The notes under the pieces were generated by a model that saw nothing but the letters and a program-made list of their open reading frames with translations, ran no database searches and was not told the origin of the DNA. DNA of 64,000 nucleotides from a virus, in IMG/VR virus record IMGVR_UViG_3300044712_000991, positions 62,001 through 126,000 of that record; one strand, written 5' to 3'. The position numbers and the translations under genes were made by a program. Shown here piece after piece: positions 7,738 through 17,911 of this stretch (position 1 is the first letter of the stretch; every line of letters begins with the position of its first letter).

Positions 7738-8184
7738 CTATTTCATTATCTTCTCCTTGTCATATGCTTCTTTTTCTAGAGGCATGTGTTTAAGTGCTAG
7801 TCCAACAATACCCATGTATCGTAGGGTATATACAATGAATTGCCACCAGTAGATGATGAAGAACTTCACACCAAACCACCCAAGTCTGTACTGCTGTTCG
7901 ACATGCACCAACTCGTGACGAATGATTTCCGCACGTCTCGCAGTATCCGCCGTTAGGTCTTCACGAATGAATATGTACTGTCCCAAGTTTTGCCCCATGA
8001 CCGCCGAGGATAATGGGAACTTCTTGACCGTGTGGACTCGAATGGTTTGGGGGTGTTGAGCGAACCAGGAGGGTTGTGTTGGGTAACTCAATGGAAACTC
8101 CACGATCTTGGGGGCTCTCCAAAGAAGTCTGAAGAGCCACCCAAGAATATTTCCAAACACTGGCTTGTCACACAGGTTGCACAT
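7738..8184 (-). CDS. short HEXXH (zincin-like) membrane protein
   Basis: The start at 8184 follows a perfect AGGAGG and is preferred to an upstream ATG. The 148-residue protein has CNLC near its N-terminus, then IIRHELVHVEQQYRLGW at about residues 88-104, a zinc-binding HEXXH with the following Q-Q typical of small DUF4157-like zincins. A hydrophobic helix follows (GVKFFIIYWWQFIVYTL). The gene is convergent with the RNA ligase gene, 13 bp apart, and begins the leftward end of the tail module. Peptidase activity is inferred from the motif. It resembles the 3506-4282 product in architecture: motif followed by membrane segment. Confidence 0.7.
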   Translation of the reverse strand: MCNLCDKPVFGNILGWLFRLLWRAPKIVEFPLSYPTQPSWFAQHPQTIRVHTVKKFPLSSAVMGQNLGQYIFIREDLTADTARRAEIIRHELVHVEQQYRLGWFGVKFFIIYWWQFIVYTLRYMGIVGLALKHMPLEKEAYDKEKIMK

Positions 8185-8195
8185 AGAGCCTCCTG

Positions 8196-9920
8196 CTAGA
8201 AGTTTTCTGTCCACCCAAGTAGCGAGACGGTCGTACCAGCATCAACCGACCCTGTGGCACGATAGTAGTGTCCTCGTGGTATGATCCCTACGATGGTGCC
8301 CACCAAGACCATCGTGTCCGCCAGGGGATGACCGCCACCGACACTTCCGAGCGTGTTGCCTAGGAAACCCTTCTGCATGATGGAGCCTGAGTTTGTAAGC
8401 AGTTCCACATACCCCTGGGCACCCGAGGCGCTTTTGTTGATCTGCGCAGTGACAGTCACGAGCATGTTGTTGTTCGTGGTGTTCTGGTATGTGGTGTTCA
8501 TTGCCCGTGTGAGGGTGCTTCCACCATTGCTCTGGAATCTTCCATTGGAGTTCCCGTAGTTGGTGTGGCTGTGATATGCGTCCGCTATACTTTGCGATCC
8601 AGAGGTCAGCGGGTTGTTGCCCGACCACATGCTGCCACTACCAGTAAGCGCCTTGCCTATTTGGAAGCGCATGCGGTTCATGTTGTCGAGCAAGGTGGCC
8701 GTGCGTGGCAAAGACCCTGTTGGATTAGAACCACTCTCCAGGAAGTCCGCTCGTATCACACCCGCACTCATGGTGTAGAAGTTTCGATAATCGTAGAAGT
8801 CACCTATGGTCTGCCCCACGGGGTTTACATCGTAGGCATATCCTAGGACTACCGATTGCGAGAGGGTCTGGGGGAACCTCGGGTCGAACCCAACAGAACT
8901 CACGGACACAAACGAAGCCTGGAGAGAATCGTTGACCACAACCCAGTAGTCACCCGTGCTCGGAGCAGAACTTGAGTACACGGGGACAGTGATGGAACCC
9001 GTAACAATACGTCCATTGACAGCTAGGGCCGCACCCACGGGTTGTGCAAAACTGATGTAGTCATCGGCACCCGTACCGAGCGTACCGAGGTAACTTAGCG
9101 GGGAGAAATCGTCACGATAGACCACAATACCGCTCACATGGGAGTCCTTGCGATGCGTGCTAGTGTAGTCAATGAACCCGAAGTCATCGAGAGTATTTCC
9201 GTGGGGATTCTTTGTCGAAGCAACTCCTGATCCAGCGGCATGAATGTGATCGTACAATGTACTCTGACCAGAAAATACAGCGGGTCCCTCAAGTTTGACG
9301 GAACTGTCCACGGTGTGTACGCGCATGAACTGCCGCATATCGGTCAAAGTCCCCGCAGTGATCATACCCGAACCATCGGATGTGAATTGCGCGAGAGGAA
9401 TTTGAGAACTTCCTGTCGGGGGAACAGCAGTAACAAGGATGCGATAGTCGCCTGTATAACGAGCGTATTCTGTGGTACCCGTGAGCGTCGTGCCCACGGA
9501 TGCAGAGGCCTCTTGGTACTCCGCCACAACATACATCGTACTGTTGGCCGTGGATGTCCACGACTTATTGAATGCCTGTTCAGTACGAAGAATAGACACA
9601 GATGAGGCGAGAGTCACGAGGTCCATGTTGTCTGTTATACCCCACCCCGCGTTAATCGCCAACTCCTCGGAGGACATTTCCGCCACCAACATAGCCGTAG
9701 ACCCATACTGCCCACCCACGCCACGGTAGGTGCCTAGCGTGGGAGAGGCATCCGCCACCGCCTGCCTGAAATTGACAGGTATGGAACCCGTGTAGTAGTG
9801 ACTAAACTTCGCGAGCACGAGGGCCGTAAGTTGTTTCATACCCAACGTTTTCGCAGTTTCGATGTAGTTGAGGTCTGATGACGTAACTCGTTGTCCATTA
9901 AAGAAGTTGGCTCTGTTCAT
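8196..9920 (-). CDS. virion structural protein, probable tail fibre/appendage
   Basis: A 574-residue, Ser/Thr/Gly-rich beta protein. The N-terminus FFNGQRVTSSDLNYIETAK resembles the virion-attachment end of several phage baseplate-attached fibres. TASVGTTLTGTTEY-like segments and an Asn/Gly-rich C-terminal third follow. It is the last gene of the tail operon, after a LamG-like and a repeat fibre protein, the usual place for receptor-binding components. GAGGAT gives a clear start. Specific receptor cannot be inferred. Confidence 0.7.
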   Translation of the reverse strand: MNRANFFNGQRVTSSDLNYIETAKTLGMKQLTALVLAKFSHYYTGSIPVNFRQAVADASPTLGTYRGVGGQYGSTAMLVAEMSSEELAINAGWGITDNMDLVTLASSVSILRTEQAFNKSWTSTANSTMYVVAEYQEASASVGTTLTGTTEYARYTGDYRILVTAVPPTGSSQIPLAQFTSDGSGMITAGTLTDMRQFMRVHTVDSSVKLEGPAVFSGQSTLYDHIHAAGSGVASTKNPHGNTLDDFGFIDYTSTHRKDSHVSGIVVYRDDFSPLSYLGTLGTGADDYISFAQPVGAALAVNGRIVTGSITVPVYSSSAPSTGDYWVVVNDSLQASFVSVSSVGFDPRFPQTLSQSVVLGYAYDVNPVGQTIGDFYDYRNFYTMSAGVIRADFLESGSNPTGSLPRTATLLDNMNRMRFQIGKALTGSGSMWSGNNPLTSGSQSIADAYHSHTNYGNSNGRFQSNGGSTLTRAMNTTYQNTTNNNMLVTVTAQINKSASGAQGYVELLTNSGSIMQKGFLGNTLGSVGGGHPLADTMVLVGTIVGIIPRGHYYRATGSVDAGTTVSLLGWTENF

Positions 9921-9947
9921 ATTATCCTCTTGTTGAATTGAAACACA

Positions 9948-10979
9948 TTACACGCTACCCGACACACTACTAAATACGGGTAACACATATAAATCTGTTG
10001 TTCGCCCATCGAATACCGAGCCCGAGTTGTGTTGGAGTCCACGGAGAGAGAAGGAGTGAAGTTCAAATTCCTGACTACCGCTAGCGTAGACTGTGAAGCG
10101 TGCCTGGTGGAAGGGCTGGAATGACCCACTGACCATCCCAAGGAAACGGAGGCGTTCCTTGGTCGTCGTGTACCGATAGAACGCCATATTCTCATCGAGA
10201 GCCCCACCCCACATTGAGAACTCATCGACAAACATGGATTCCCCACCACGTACGGCGAAGCCCACGCTTGCCGACAGCACCCCTCCGGTGTATGGAGTGT
10301 ACATCGCTTGTCGGCCATCGATGTACACATAAATACCCTGACCCTTCACGAACGATCCCGCAAAGTAATGGTAGTTCGCGGGGTAGCCTGACTCAGCTAA
10401 GACGGAGGCTATGGAGGCCGAGGCGGTACCCGAGATGGATGCAGACCCCACGGTGAACTTGAGCAACTTGTTGGGGATGTCGAAGTTTATCTGATATCCT
10501 TGAGTACCAGTTGTGTGCGAGAACAGTAGTCCCGTTGTGGTTACCGTGGCATCCAATCCGTAGACGTACATCTCCCATGTGAAATCGCTGTTGGGTACGG
10601 CCAAAGAGTGTATGCTCGATGCAGCATCCAACTGATACCCCGTTGTGCCCCCACCTAGAATGGGATAAAGACTTCTGCGGGACACCCAAAAATCGGTGGC
10701 TTCCGCGGCCACTTTGGAGTTCACTAAGGTCGCCCTGTGACCGGAGAGATCGTAGATGGAGCCCGAAGGGTGTGTGGTCATGAACGACCAGTGGGCATAG
10801 TGCGTACTCCCCGAAGGTGGTAGTAACCACGGTATGGGTGTCGATGTGTCGTAGGGCTTCCACGGAATCGAGTTCGGGATGGATTGGCTGTTGTACTGTC
10901 GAACCTCAACAGTACAGCGTGCATCATTCTTCAGAATGGTAGACCAATCGTAGTACCAATATGGGGAGAGGGTGCTCAT
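9948..10979 (-). CDS. LamG/concanavalin A-like lectin domain virion protein
   Basis: A 343-residue protein. Its centre (about residues 85-265) reads as a laminin-G-like jelly roll: DFTWEMYVYGLDATV, GYQINFDIPNKLLKFTVG, HYFAGSFVKGQGIYVYIDG and SMFVDEFSMWGGALDENMAFYRY. Such domains bind carbohydrates on cell surfaces. The start at 10979 has only a weak ribosome binding site. It lies between two fibre genes, so a role in host recognition as a tail appendage is likely. Confidence 0.7.
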   Translation of the reverse strand: MSTLSPYWYYDWSTILKNDARCTVEVRQYNSQSIPNSIPWKPYDTSTPIPWLLPPSGSTHYAHWSFMTTHPSGSIYDLSGHRATLVNSKVAAEATDFWVSRRSLYPILGGGTTGYQLDAASSIHSLAVPNSDFTWEMYVYGLDATVTTTGLLFSHTTGTQGYQINFDIPNKLLKFTVGSASISGTASASIASVLAESGYPANYHYFAGSFVKGQGIYVYIDGRQAMYTPYTGGVLSASVGFAVRGGESMFVDEFSMWGGALDENMAFYRYTTTKERLRFLGMVSGSFQPFHQARFTVYASGSQEFELHSFSLRGLQHNSGSVFDGRTTDLYVLPVFSSVSGSV

Positions 10980-10994
10980 CGAAATCTCGTGTCG

Positions 10995-13900
10995 TTAGGT
11001 TGTACCGTGGTTGCCGAAGTTATCGATATTGAACTTGTCCACGAATGTCGTACCACCATCCGAAGAGTACGCAAACCACAATTTCGATATCGGGGTGTAT
11101 GTACCATCATACCCCTTGACCTCGTGAAGCTTCCAGTTACCTATGCGTATGGATGTGGCAACAACATCCTGGACAGCCACAGTAGACTCGCTAGCAGGAT
11201 TTAGAGATATCCTATCTATCGGAGAACTGTACGCTTTGATACCCGTCTGGTTGACCTCCACCTTGGGTGTCGTGTAGCGGGTGATGGCTATATTATCCAC
11301 CTTGAGATCACATGGTGCCGAGTTTGTCCAGTAGGCACCAAAAATAAACTTCACACTCGTGGCGCTCGCAGGAACACGAACACGTAGTGTTTTTGAAACA
11401 ACTGTACCCCATGTCGGGAACGTACCTATGACCGATGGTGTACACGTAGTCATCTCCAACACGGATGTTCCATCAATCTCTATCATACCCACAGAACTGT
11501 ATGGAAGCGTGTTACCATCTCCGATAGCATCAGACCGAGAATTGGTGTCCCATGTAACAACCAACGTCTGTCCTCGCACGTCATCTGCGCCCGTTACAGG
11601 CAACGTTTTGGAGTAGCGTATACCGAAGCCATTTCCAGGTGCAGTCTCCGTGGTTGAAGTGATAATACCTGTACTCGTGTCGATGGAGAAAGTAGCTAAC
11701 TGATCATAGTCTTCCGTCCATGTACCAAGACCAGACACGGATGTTGAGGTGTACGTTTCACTAGGGTTGTCGAAGTACCCCACACGGACTACATCTGAAC
11801 CCGATACCGTCGTACGAAGTTGCATGATAGACCCCGTGACTTCCATAGCCACGGTAGCAGAAGCCCCGACATCTTGGTACAATTTCTTGCTATCGAACGA
11901 CCATCCTGCTATCTGAGACGTTCCGTTAAGACGGAGCGCAAATGACTCGGCACCGCTTGAGGTGTACCCGTAGATACCACTCGTACTCGTCGTTCCAGTC
12001 TGTGTGACCTTGATAGCAGAATTAGCGGTACCCGTGATATTTCCGAGCATGATCTGGGAGGGTCGCAGGGCAAGTGCCGATCCCGAGGGACTAATGATGA
12101 TATTGCCCTTAAAGTATCCATTCTGCGTGTAGACACCGTAGCCTGTAAGGGCGGATGTACCGAAATCTGGGTCGGTGATGTTCGTAAGAAGACCGACCTG
12201 GGTTTTTATAGTCGCGAGGTCACCAAAGTTCGTACCCACGGTGCCACCACTGTATGCACTAACGCCATCGATGACCCGCATGTACGGAGCACCCACCTCG
12301 TCTGCCGTTAGATACACCGACCCTCTCCTAGCAGCATCGCTTGTACTACCTATGCGGACGTAGTCCATACCTGGACTAGGCGGTGTTCCGTACACCAACG
12401 CGGCCGACAGACTGCCCGTATTAGCAACCGTGGCGACCTGCATCACACTCCTCCACACCGAGCCCCCAGCGATATTCGTACGCTGGGCAAGAAGGAGATC
12501 GCCCGAACTGAAGGGGTGTCCTACACCATTGGATGACACAAACTCCATAGTCCAACGGTCAAGACCCACGCTGTACACACTCGCAGACACTTGAGCACAG
12601 GCTGTAACCCACACCGATCCGTTCGTGGCTCGAATTTGCTGTATAAGTAGTTCGAACACACGCATCGTGCCACGTACAACGAGTTCATCGAGTTCGAGGC
12701 GCGACACACCAGCCACCTCGGACTCCAACTTCCATCCCGACCCAGTGAACCCACCGACGAACGAGTTTGATCCCACCACACGATTGTCCTGGACAATACC
12801 GTTGGCTTGAAGGCGCGTCAGACCGTTAATGGTAGTGATTGCGAGTGTCGTCGTACCATCAACATCAACTGCGCTTTTGAATCTCGCTGGTGCAACGACC
12901 TCCATGATACTTCCCGATATGATAGTATATCCACTACCGCCACTACCTTCCCCTGGGCGAAGTATCACGTTGCCCCCAATTTCATCCTGCTCCGCCGAGT
13001 CACCGCCTTCTATGCGAACCTCTCCCAACGATCCGCCTTGAAGGGTGTCACCAGCACGAACTACCACGCGAGCGGAATTGTATTCGGCACCACTATCGCT
13101 AGGAATCCACCCCACCCGAAAATCTCGGACATTTGAGGAGATGGCCTTTCTATTGATATCCACTTGTTGCGTATCACCATACAACACCATCGAATTACTC
13201 GTAGAGATGCTTCCAGTGACCTGCACATCCGCGTTGAAATGATTGTTCGTCGTGAAATCGTTCATAGCGGACAAGCCGGGGAAACCTGTGTGCCCCGATG
13301 TAGCGTACGATAGGTTGTTCAGTTCATTGTGGTACTGCTTTATGGAAGAACTCACGGAGTTTACGCGGGTCACCATGTTCCCGCTGACAAACTGAGCGTT
13401 CACCTGTGATTCAAATCCCGTATGTCCACTGTTGGCATAAGCGAGATTGCTAAGGAGAGCATGATTTACAGTTCCACCATTACCCCCAACCGTGACCTCG
13501 CCAGCAGCTAGGAAAACTGGAGCGGCAGCAAGTTGGCACTTACCTGTGGTCGTGGATGTTGCGGTAGTCCATGTCAAACGATATCCGAAAACCATTTCAT
13601 CTAAGGGAAACCCCGTGTAGTCCCACGATGACAGGCTTTCGGCTTGAGCGGATTCTAACGATGTAAACGTCGCCCTTCCTGGAAGGACTACAAACCCCGC
13701 ATCTCCAGTCAAGGATGTGAATAGGATGTACGAATTGACCCACTTCACAGGATCGATGAGCGTAGCCACATCAAGGATACTACCATCCACGTCATACTGA
13801 ATCCAGTTGGTGAGGGTATTGTACTTGAAGGGCATGGTGCTATATTCCCATGCCCATGTCGTGGCCGCTGTCCTGTAGAAAACCACATACGGTGCTGTTG

Positions 13901-15095
13901 CGCCGTTTGTATCGGTAAGAGCAGCCACAGTATGCTGGATGTCTTCATCCGCGACGATTGCTTCGCTAATGGAAGGCGTTTTAGCGGCATCGGTGTCGGT
14001 GTTCTCTGTGTATCCAGACAATGTACCGGCCTCGATGAGCTTGGTACCTACAGTGGTATGAAGGTAGGAGTGCATCCCCCTATCGATGAGAACAGTGTGG
14101 CGCTCATCAGATAGCCAGTATTTCGGGGTACACGCGGAGTTCCATATGATCTCGGCTACAAACACCTTGGAGGATGATAGCGACCACGGAGTGGTCGATG
14201 CTTCTAGAGTACCGTTACCATCATCGATGTAGATGTAGTGCTTCCCCGTTGTCATCGGCGTCAGATCAACGGTTTTCGATCCAGTGATGGTGTACTTTAC
14301 CCCCAACCTCCAATAACTCCAGGATGTACCTGTAGGGGCAAGCGTGAACACATCCGTGGTGTCGTTAAACGCTATGGTGGTCTCCGCCTGATTAAGGAAA
14401 CCAAACCTCTGTATGTTAGAAAAATCGGCGCGTGACAACATGTTAGTTACGATGTTGCCAGACACGAACTGAGCGTTCGCTGACGACTCAAAACCAGTGT
14501 GACCCGATGTTGCGTACGCCAGGTTCTGAAACTCGTTGTGGTACTGTTTGATTGACGCACTAATAGCGTTCGTGCGAGTAGCAAAGTTTCCACTAACAAA
14601 CTGCGCGTTGGCGGAAGATTCGAAACCTGTATGACCAGACACTGCGTATGCAAGGTTGTTCATACTGGAATGATCATATGTACCAACGACAGTGCTAGCA
14701 GCCCATTCTGCGTTTCCATCAATATCTGACGATATGAGTACTCTACCGGCCGCCGCTCCTGTTGGCATTTGAAATGCGGATGTGGATGTTTTTCCAACTA
14801 CATTGGCATCCCCACTGATATTGAAGTCGGATATGTAGTTGACATCACCTACGACCGAACCTAGCCATATCTTGCCCCAGTCTGTCTTCTTTGTACCATC
14901 GACGTACCAGTACCCAAATTTTTCTTGTTCCACCCAGGTAGCGACATACTGTCCACTTGATGCTGGGGTCTCTACTGCTGTAGCAACAAGAGATGGTGAC
15001 CCCTCATCCGTCTGGATAGTCACTGTCCAACCCGAGTCGGGCTGGAAGTTACCACCCACGAGTTTCACAATCAGACGTGTTAGTGAACGTGACAT
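10995..15095 (-). CDS. long tail fibre protein with SGHTGF repeats, 1366 aa
   Basis: The N-terminus (SRSLTRLIVKLVGGNFQPDS) precedes a beta-rich domain and then four copies of a repeat with the core Y-A-x-S-G-H-T-G-F-E-S, usually followed by N-A-Q-F-V-S-G-N. A domain of about 290 residues (from MLSRADFSNIQRFGFLNQ to the region of LTWTTATSTTTGKCQ) is clearly paralogous to one in the 2030-residue fibre at 34971-41063. The C-terminal half contains typical fibre strands and ends with an IRIGNWKLHEVKGYDG segment resembling fibre tips. AGGAGT sets the start. It is likely a trimeric fibre. Confidence 0.8.
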   Translation of the reverse strand: MSRSLTRLIVKLVGGNFQPDSGWTVTIQTDEGSPSLVATAVETPASSGQYVATWVEQEKFGYWYVDGTKKTDWGKIWLGSVVGDVNYISDFNISGDANVVGKTSTSAFQMPTGAAAGRVLISSDIDGNAEWAASTVVGTYDHSSMNNLAYAVSGHTGFESSANAQFVSGNFATRTNAISASIKQYHNEFQNLAYATSGHTGFESSANAQFVSGNIVTNMLSRADFSNIQRFGFLNQAETTIAFNDTTDVFTLAPTGTSWSYWRLGVKYTITGSKTVDLTPMTTGKHYIYIDDGNGTLEASTTPWSLSSSKVFVAEIIWNSACTPKYWLSDERHTVLIDRGMHSYLHTTVGTKLIEAGTLSGYTENTDTDAAKTPSISEAIVADEDIQHTVAALTDTNGATAPYVVFYRTAATTWAWEYSTMPFKYNTLTNWIQYDVDGSILDVATLIDPVKWVNSYILFTSLTGDAGFVVLPGRATFTSLESAQAESLSSWDYTGFPLDEMVFGYRLTWTTATSTTTGKCQLAAAPVFLAAGEVTVGGNGGTVNHALLSNLAYANSGHTGFESQVNAQFVSGNMVTRVNSVSSSIKQYHNELNNLSYATSGHTGFPGLSAMNDFTTNNHFNADVQVTGSISTSNSMVLYGDTQQVDINRKAISSNVRDFRVGWIPSDSGAEYNSARVVVRAGDTLQGGSLGEVRIEGGDSAEQDEIGGNVILRPGEGSGGSGYTIISGSIMEVVAPARFKSAVDVDGTTTLAITTINGLTRLQANGIVQDNRVVGSNSFVGGFTGSGWKLESEVAGVSRLELDELVVRGTMRVFELLIQQIRATNGSVWVTACAQVSASVYSVGLDRWTMEFVSSNGVGHPFSSGDLLLAQRTNIAGGSVWRSVMQVATVANTGSLSAALVYGTPPSPGMDYVRIGSTSDAARRGSVYLTADEVGAPYMRVIDGVSAYSGGTVGTNFGDLATIKTQVGLLTNITDPDFGTSALTGYGVYTQNGYFKGNIIISPSGSALALRPSQIMLGNITGTANSAIKVTQTGTTSTSGIYGYTSSGAESFALRLNGTSQIAGWSFDSKKLYQDVGASATVAMEVTGSIMQLRTTVSGSDVVRVGYFDNPSETYTSTSVSGLGTWTEDYDQLATFSIDTSTGIITSTTETAPGNGFGIRYSKTLPVTGADDVRGQTLVVTWDTNSRSDAIGDGNTLPYSSVGMIEIDGTSVLEMTTCTPSVIGTFPTWGTVVSKTLRVRVPASATSVKFIFGAYWTNSAPCDLKVDNIAITRYTTPKVEVNQTGIKAYSSPIDRISLNPASESTVAVQDVVATSIRIGNWKLHEVKGYDGTYTPISKLWFAYSSDGGTTFVDKFNIDNFGNHGTT

Positions 15096-15096
15096 G

Positions 15097-15519
15097 CTAT
15101 AGTACTCCTAAGTTATCATCGCTAATGGGCTCCACGTACTCACGCGGACGTAACCTGCTAGATATCACAAACGATGGTGTTCCTGTATTACGACCGTTAA
15201 CGGATACTAAACCCGCACCGATGTTCCTTACAACCCTCACCGTAATCATCGATAGAGGTGAATCGATAACCTTGTCGGCGGGATCGTCTTCAACTACAAC
15301 TTCTATGGCATACCAGTAGGTCTCCGTGTAGTTACCAAACTCTACCACATACAGCGTATTGTCTCGTGTGGGAAACACCTTAGCCGATCCATTTGGCGGC
15401 ATCTTGCCCACACTTGTGACAATGGCGTATTCAGCGCCTGATGATTGCCACGAGAGAATACACTCGCCACCGTTGAACCCTACAGTAGATGGGGTAATAC
15501 TAAGGGATGCATCTATCAT
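15097..15519 (-). CDS. Ig-like virion protein, 140 aa
   Basis: A small all-beta protein: SLSITPSTVGFNGGECILSW followed by W-Q-S-S-G-A-E-Y-A-I-V reads like an immunoglobulin-like sandwich strand pattern. GGAGAAC precedes the ATG. It is located between the baseplate protein at 15536 and the long fibre, ending two bases from the fibre start region. A fibre adaptor or decoration role is likely but not proved. Confidence 0.6.
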   Translation of the reverse strand: MIDASLSITPSTVGFNGGECILSWQSSGAEYAIVTSVGKMPPNGSAKVFPTRDNTLYVVEFGNYTETYWYAIEVVVEDDPADKVIDSPLSMITVRVVRNIGAGLVSVNGRNTGTPSFVISSRLRPREYVEPISDDNLGVL

Positions 15520-15535
15520 TGGGATGTTCTCCGTT

Positions 15536-16501
15536 TTACGGTATTTCTACGACATCTGTCACATACATCGATCCCGTGACAGAGGTTGGGGTGGCGTTAT
15601 ATATCCAACCCAATTTACTAACGGCAAACACATCCGATCCTACGACCATAGCATCTACAATGGGAGCCACGGGTCGCCATGTAACAAAATCTGTGGAGTA
15701 CTGTAACACTGCCTGAATATGTGCAGGTACGACCCGCTGGACAGCCGTGGTAAGCGCGGTCTTAATTGCCGTAGTCTGTTCCACGGAACTAGAGGGAAGA
15801 AAGAAGTACAAAAGTACCCCCGAGCGGTAGAATTCCTCGTCGTACACAGTCGTGTTGACACCGAGGACACTGTACGACAAATTGATGGTGTCTCCGACAG
15901 AGTAGATGCTCGCTGTAACTGGAAGAACATGACCGTACCTACCTATGGAGGAGTTGACATAGATGTATCTCTGTGAATCACTACCGTTAGACATTGTGAA
16001 CCTCATAGACCCCGTAATATTTGTGAGATTCCATCCAGGGTAGTTGTCTATGGGTTCGAGTATGACGGGGCTCATTCCTGTATAAGCCTGCCCCACACGC
16101 GCAATGGCATCCACGGTCGATCCCTCAGTGTGTGCAAGGGTCAAGAACCTAAGTGCCGTGCGATAACTATTAAGCAGCGACCCAGTGTTAAACTGACCGA
16201 ACTCTTGGTAAGGTAGTTTGTTGGCACCCACCTGTACACCGAAGTTCTCGTACATCTTGCTATTGGCGTGGCCATCAATTACGCCCGAACGAACGGTCTC
16301 GATGGATAGATCATCGGATACCTGCGTGGTCTCCATAGACCCAGATGAAAATTCCATACCGTACATGGACAATAGGTCATACAGAGTTGACCCTATGATG
16401 TTCACGGGGTACCACCGAGAAGACAGGCTTGAGAACAGGTTCGCTATGAATCTATCCTGGGTGTCTTTGACTGTCTGAGACCATTTTAAGTAGAGTGACA
16501 T
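15536..16501 (-). CDS. baseplate protein following gpJ (tail protein I-like position)
   Basis: A 321-residue protein immediately downstream of the baseplate J gene with a 3-bp gap, the position held by gpI (P2) or gp48 (Mu). The first half is helical (SLYLKWSQTVKDTQDRFIANLFS, then ALRFLTLAHTEGSTVDAIARVGQAYTG split by beta segments). The second half is beta-rich. No ribosome binding site is seen, so translation is probably coupled to the J gene. It likely connects wedge to fibres; the assignment rests on order more than on sequence. Confidence 0.6.
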   Translation of the reverse strand: MSLYLKWSQTVKDTQDRFIANLFSSLSSRWYPVNIIGSTLYDLLSMYGMEFSSGSMETTQVSDDLSIETVRSGVIDGHANSKMYENFGVQVGANKLPYQEFGQFNTGSLLNSYRTALRFLTLAHTEGSTVDAIARVGQAYTGMSPVILEPIDNYPGWNLTNITGSMRFTMSNGSDSQRYIYVNSSIGRYGHVLPVTASIYSVGDTINLSYSVLGVNTTVYDEEFYRSGVLLYFFLPSSSVEQTTAIKTALTTAVQRVVPAHIQAVLQYSTDFVTWRPVAPIVDAMVVGSDVFAVSKLGWIYNATPTSVTGSMYVTDVVEIP

Positions 16502-16504
16502 AGG

Positions 16505-17908
16505 CTACACTATGGATACCGTGATTGTCCCTGCCGAGGCGTATGACTTGGAGGGTATAGTCAGATTATTGAACGAGTTTCGCACAACCGACCCATCGGC
16601 TGCTTGGAATGTGTTGAAGGGCAGAAAAACGTCATCGACACCTGCCGTGTTCAAAACTTCACGAGCAACGTCGGCCTGCTGAACCTCTTCCCCAATACCC
16701 ATAGTGCTGAGGAAGTCTGTCACAACAGAAACCACGGCATCGGCAACATCCGATCCTGAAAAACCATCGAGGATGCGAACATTCATGGATATGTTGATAG
16801 GTACTTCGGTGGCCCACTTGATGAGCGTGTCGGAGTTGAGGATGTCTTGATTATCCCTCGCCATCATGGATTGAAGGTCTTCCACAAGACCGTTGTACTG
16901 GTAATTGACCACAATAGACCCAGATGATGTTGGGACTGCTGTGTTCCATGCTAGGGAGTCTTGTCCTAGGATGGAACCCCCATATCCGCTACTATCCTTG
17001 GATAGCATCCACGATGCGGATGGCAATGTACCCGAGGCACTCGCGAGAACCGACGATACCGTGTTCGGTATGACAGGCTGCTTTGAGAACACGAATGCTG
17101 GGTATGGAGAGAACGGGTCAGAAAATTCATCCGTGAAGTTCCTATAGGTCTTTCCCTTCACATAGATATCCACAGCACCGATATCCGCTCTGTCTGTAGC
17201 ACCTCCTCCGACAACTAGCACATCCTCCACAGCATCCTGTTCGAGGACGAAAGAGGTGAGCCCTGCGGAAGTACCTATGGCCACCCCGGCAAGCGCCGTG
17301 CTTAGTCGTGCCTGTAGTTGTTGGGATGTCTCTTCTGGAAGACCACCTGTGGTTGCAAAAGGATTGTAGATACCGTTTATGCCACCCACAGAACCGTTGA
17401 CGATCAGAATCGTACCAGCACCGACGTTTCCAAGGATGCCCCCAGAAATAGCCTCGACCTCCACCGACACTTCGTACTTGGCGGTCGATGTATTGAAGTA
17501 ACTCAGCGCCTGGGTGTAGCGCATGGTAACCGTCTGGGTGGTGCGGAACTGTACGGGACTTGTCGTTCCCTCACTAACCGTGGTCACAATGGTTCCTGCT
17601 GGAATAGTGATGTCAGCGGTTGGAGCGGAGTTGCTGTAGAATCTGACAAGACCACGCGATCTCCGAGCACCCTTTTTAACCTTCGAGAAATTACGTGCTA
17701 TAGCATCAAGACCGACTTCACTAGCGGTGTCTATACCTTGGTCAGCAGACACCTGATCTATCCTGCTGTACAAGTTCTCGAACTCTTTGGCTGGGGCATC
17801 TATCACCACATCGCGTGTGAAAGTACCTTCGGATATCTCAATCTTGGAGTTCTTCGCACGAATGAAGTTCTTGAACCCCTGTACAATGGTTAGAAAGTCG
17901 CGTGACAT
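16505..17908 (-). CDS. baseplate J-like protein (Mu gp47 family)
   Basis: A 467-residue protein with the hallmarks of baseplate J: EFENLYSRIDQVSADQGIDTASEVGLD, then an early beta barrel (TIPAGTIVTTVSEG), ILGNVGAGTI, GINGIYNPFATTGGLPEETS and a 'LPEET...LQARL' segment preceding a permuted domain. It forms the baseplate wedge that couples to the tube and fibres. AAGGAAC precedes the start. It sits between a gp25-like gene and the tail protein I position, as in Mu, P2 and many myoviruses. Confidence 0.9.
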   Translation of the reverse strand: MSRDFLTIVQGFKNFIRAKNSKIEISEGTFTRDVVIDAPAKEFENLYSRIDQVSADQGIDTASEVGLDAIARNFSKVKKGARRSRGLVRFYSNSAPTADITIPAGTIVTTVSEGTTSPVQFRTTQTVTMRYTQALSYFNTSTAKYEVSVEVEAISGGILGNVGAGTILIVNGSVGGINGIYNPFATTGGLPEETSQQLQARLSTALAGVAIGTSAGLTSFVLEQDAVEDVLVVGGGATDRADIGAVDIYVKGKTYRNFTDEFSDPFSPYPAFVFSKQPVIPNTVSSVLASASGTLPSASWMLSKDSSGYGGSILGQDSLAWNTAVPTSSGSIVVNYQYNGLVEDLQSMMARDNQDILNSDTLIKWATEVPINISMNVRILDGFSGSDVADAVVSVVTDFLSTMGIGEEVQQADVAREVLNTAGVDDVFLPFNTFQAADGSVVRNSFNNLTIPSKSYASAGTITVSIV

Positions 17909-17911
17909 TTT

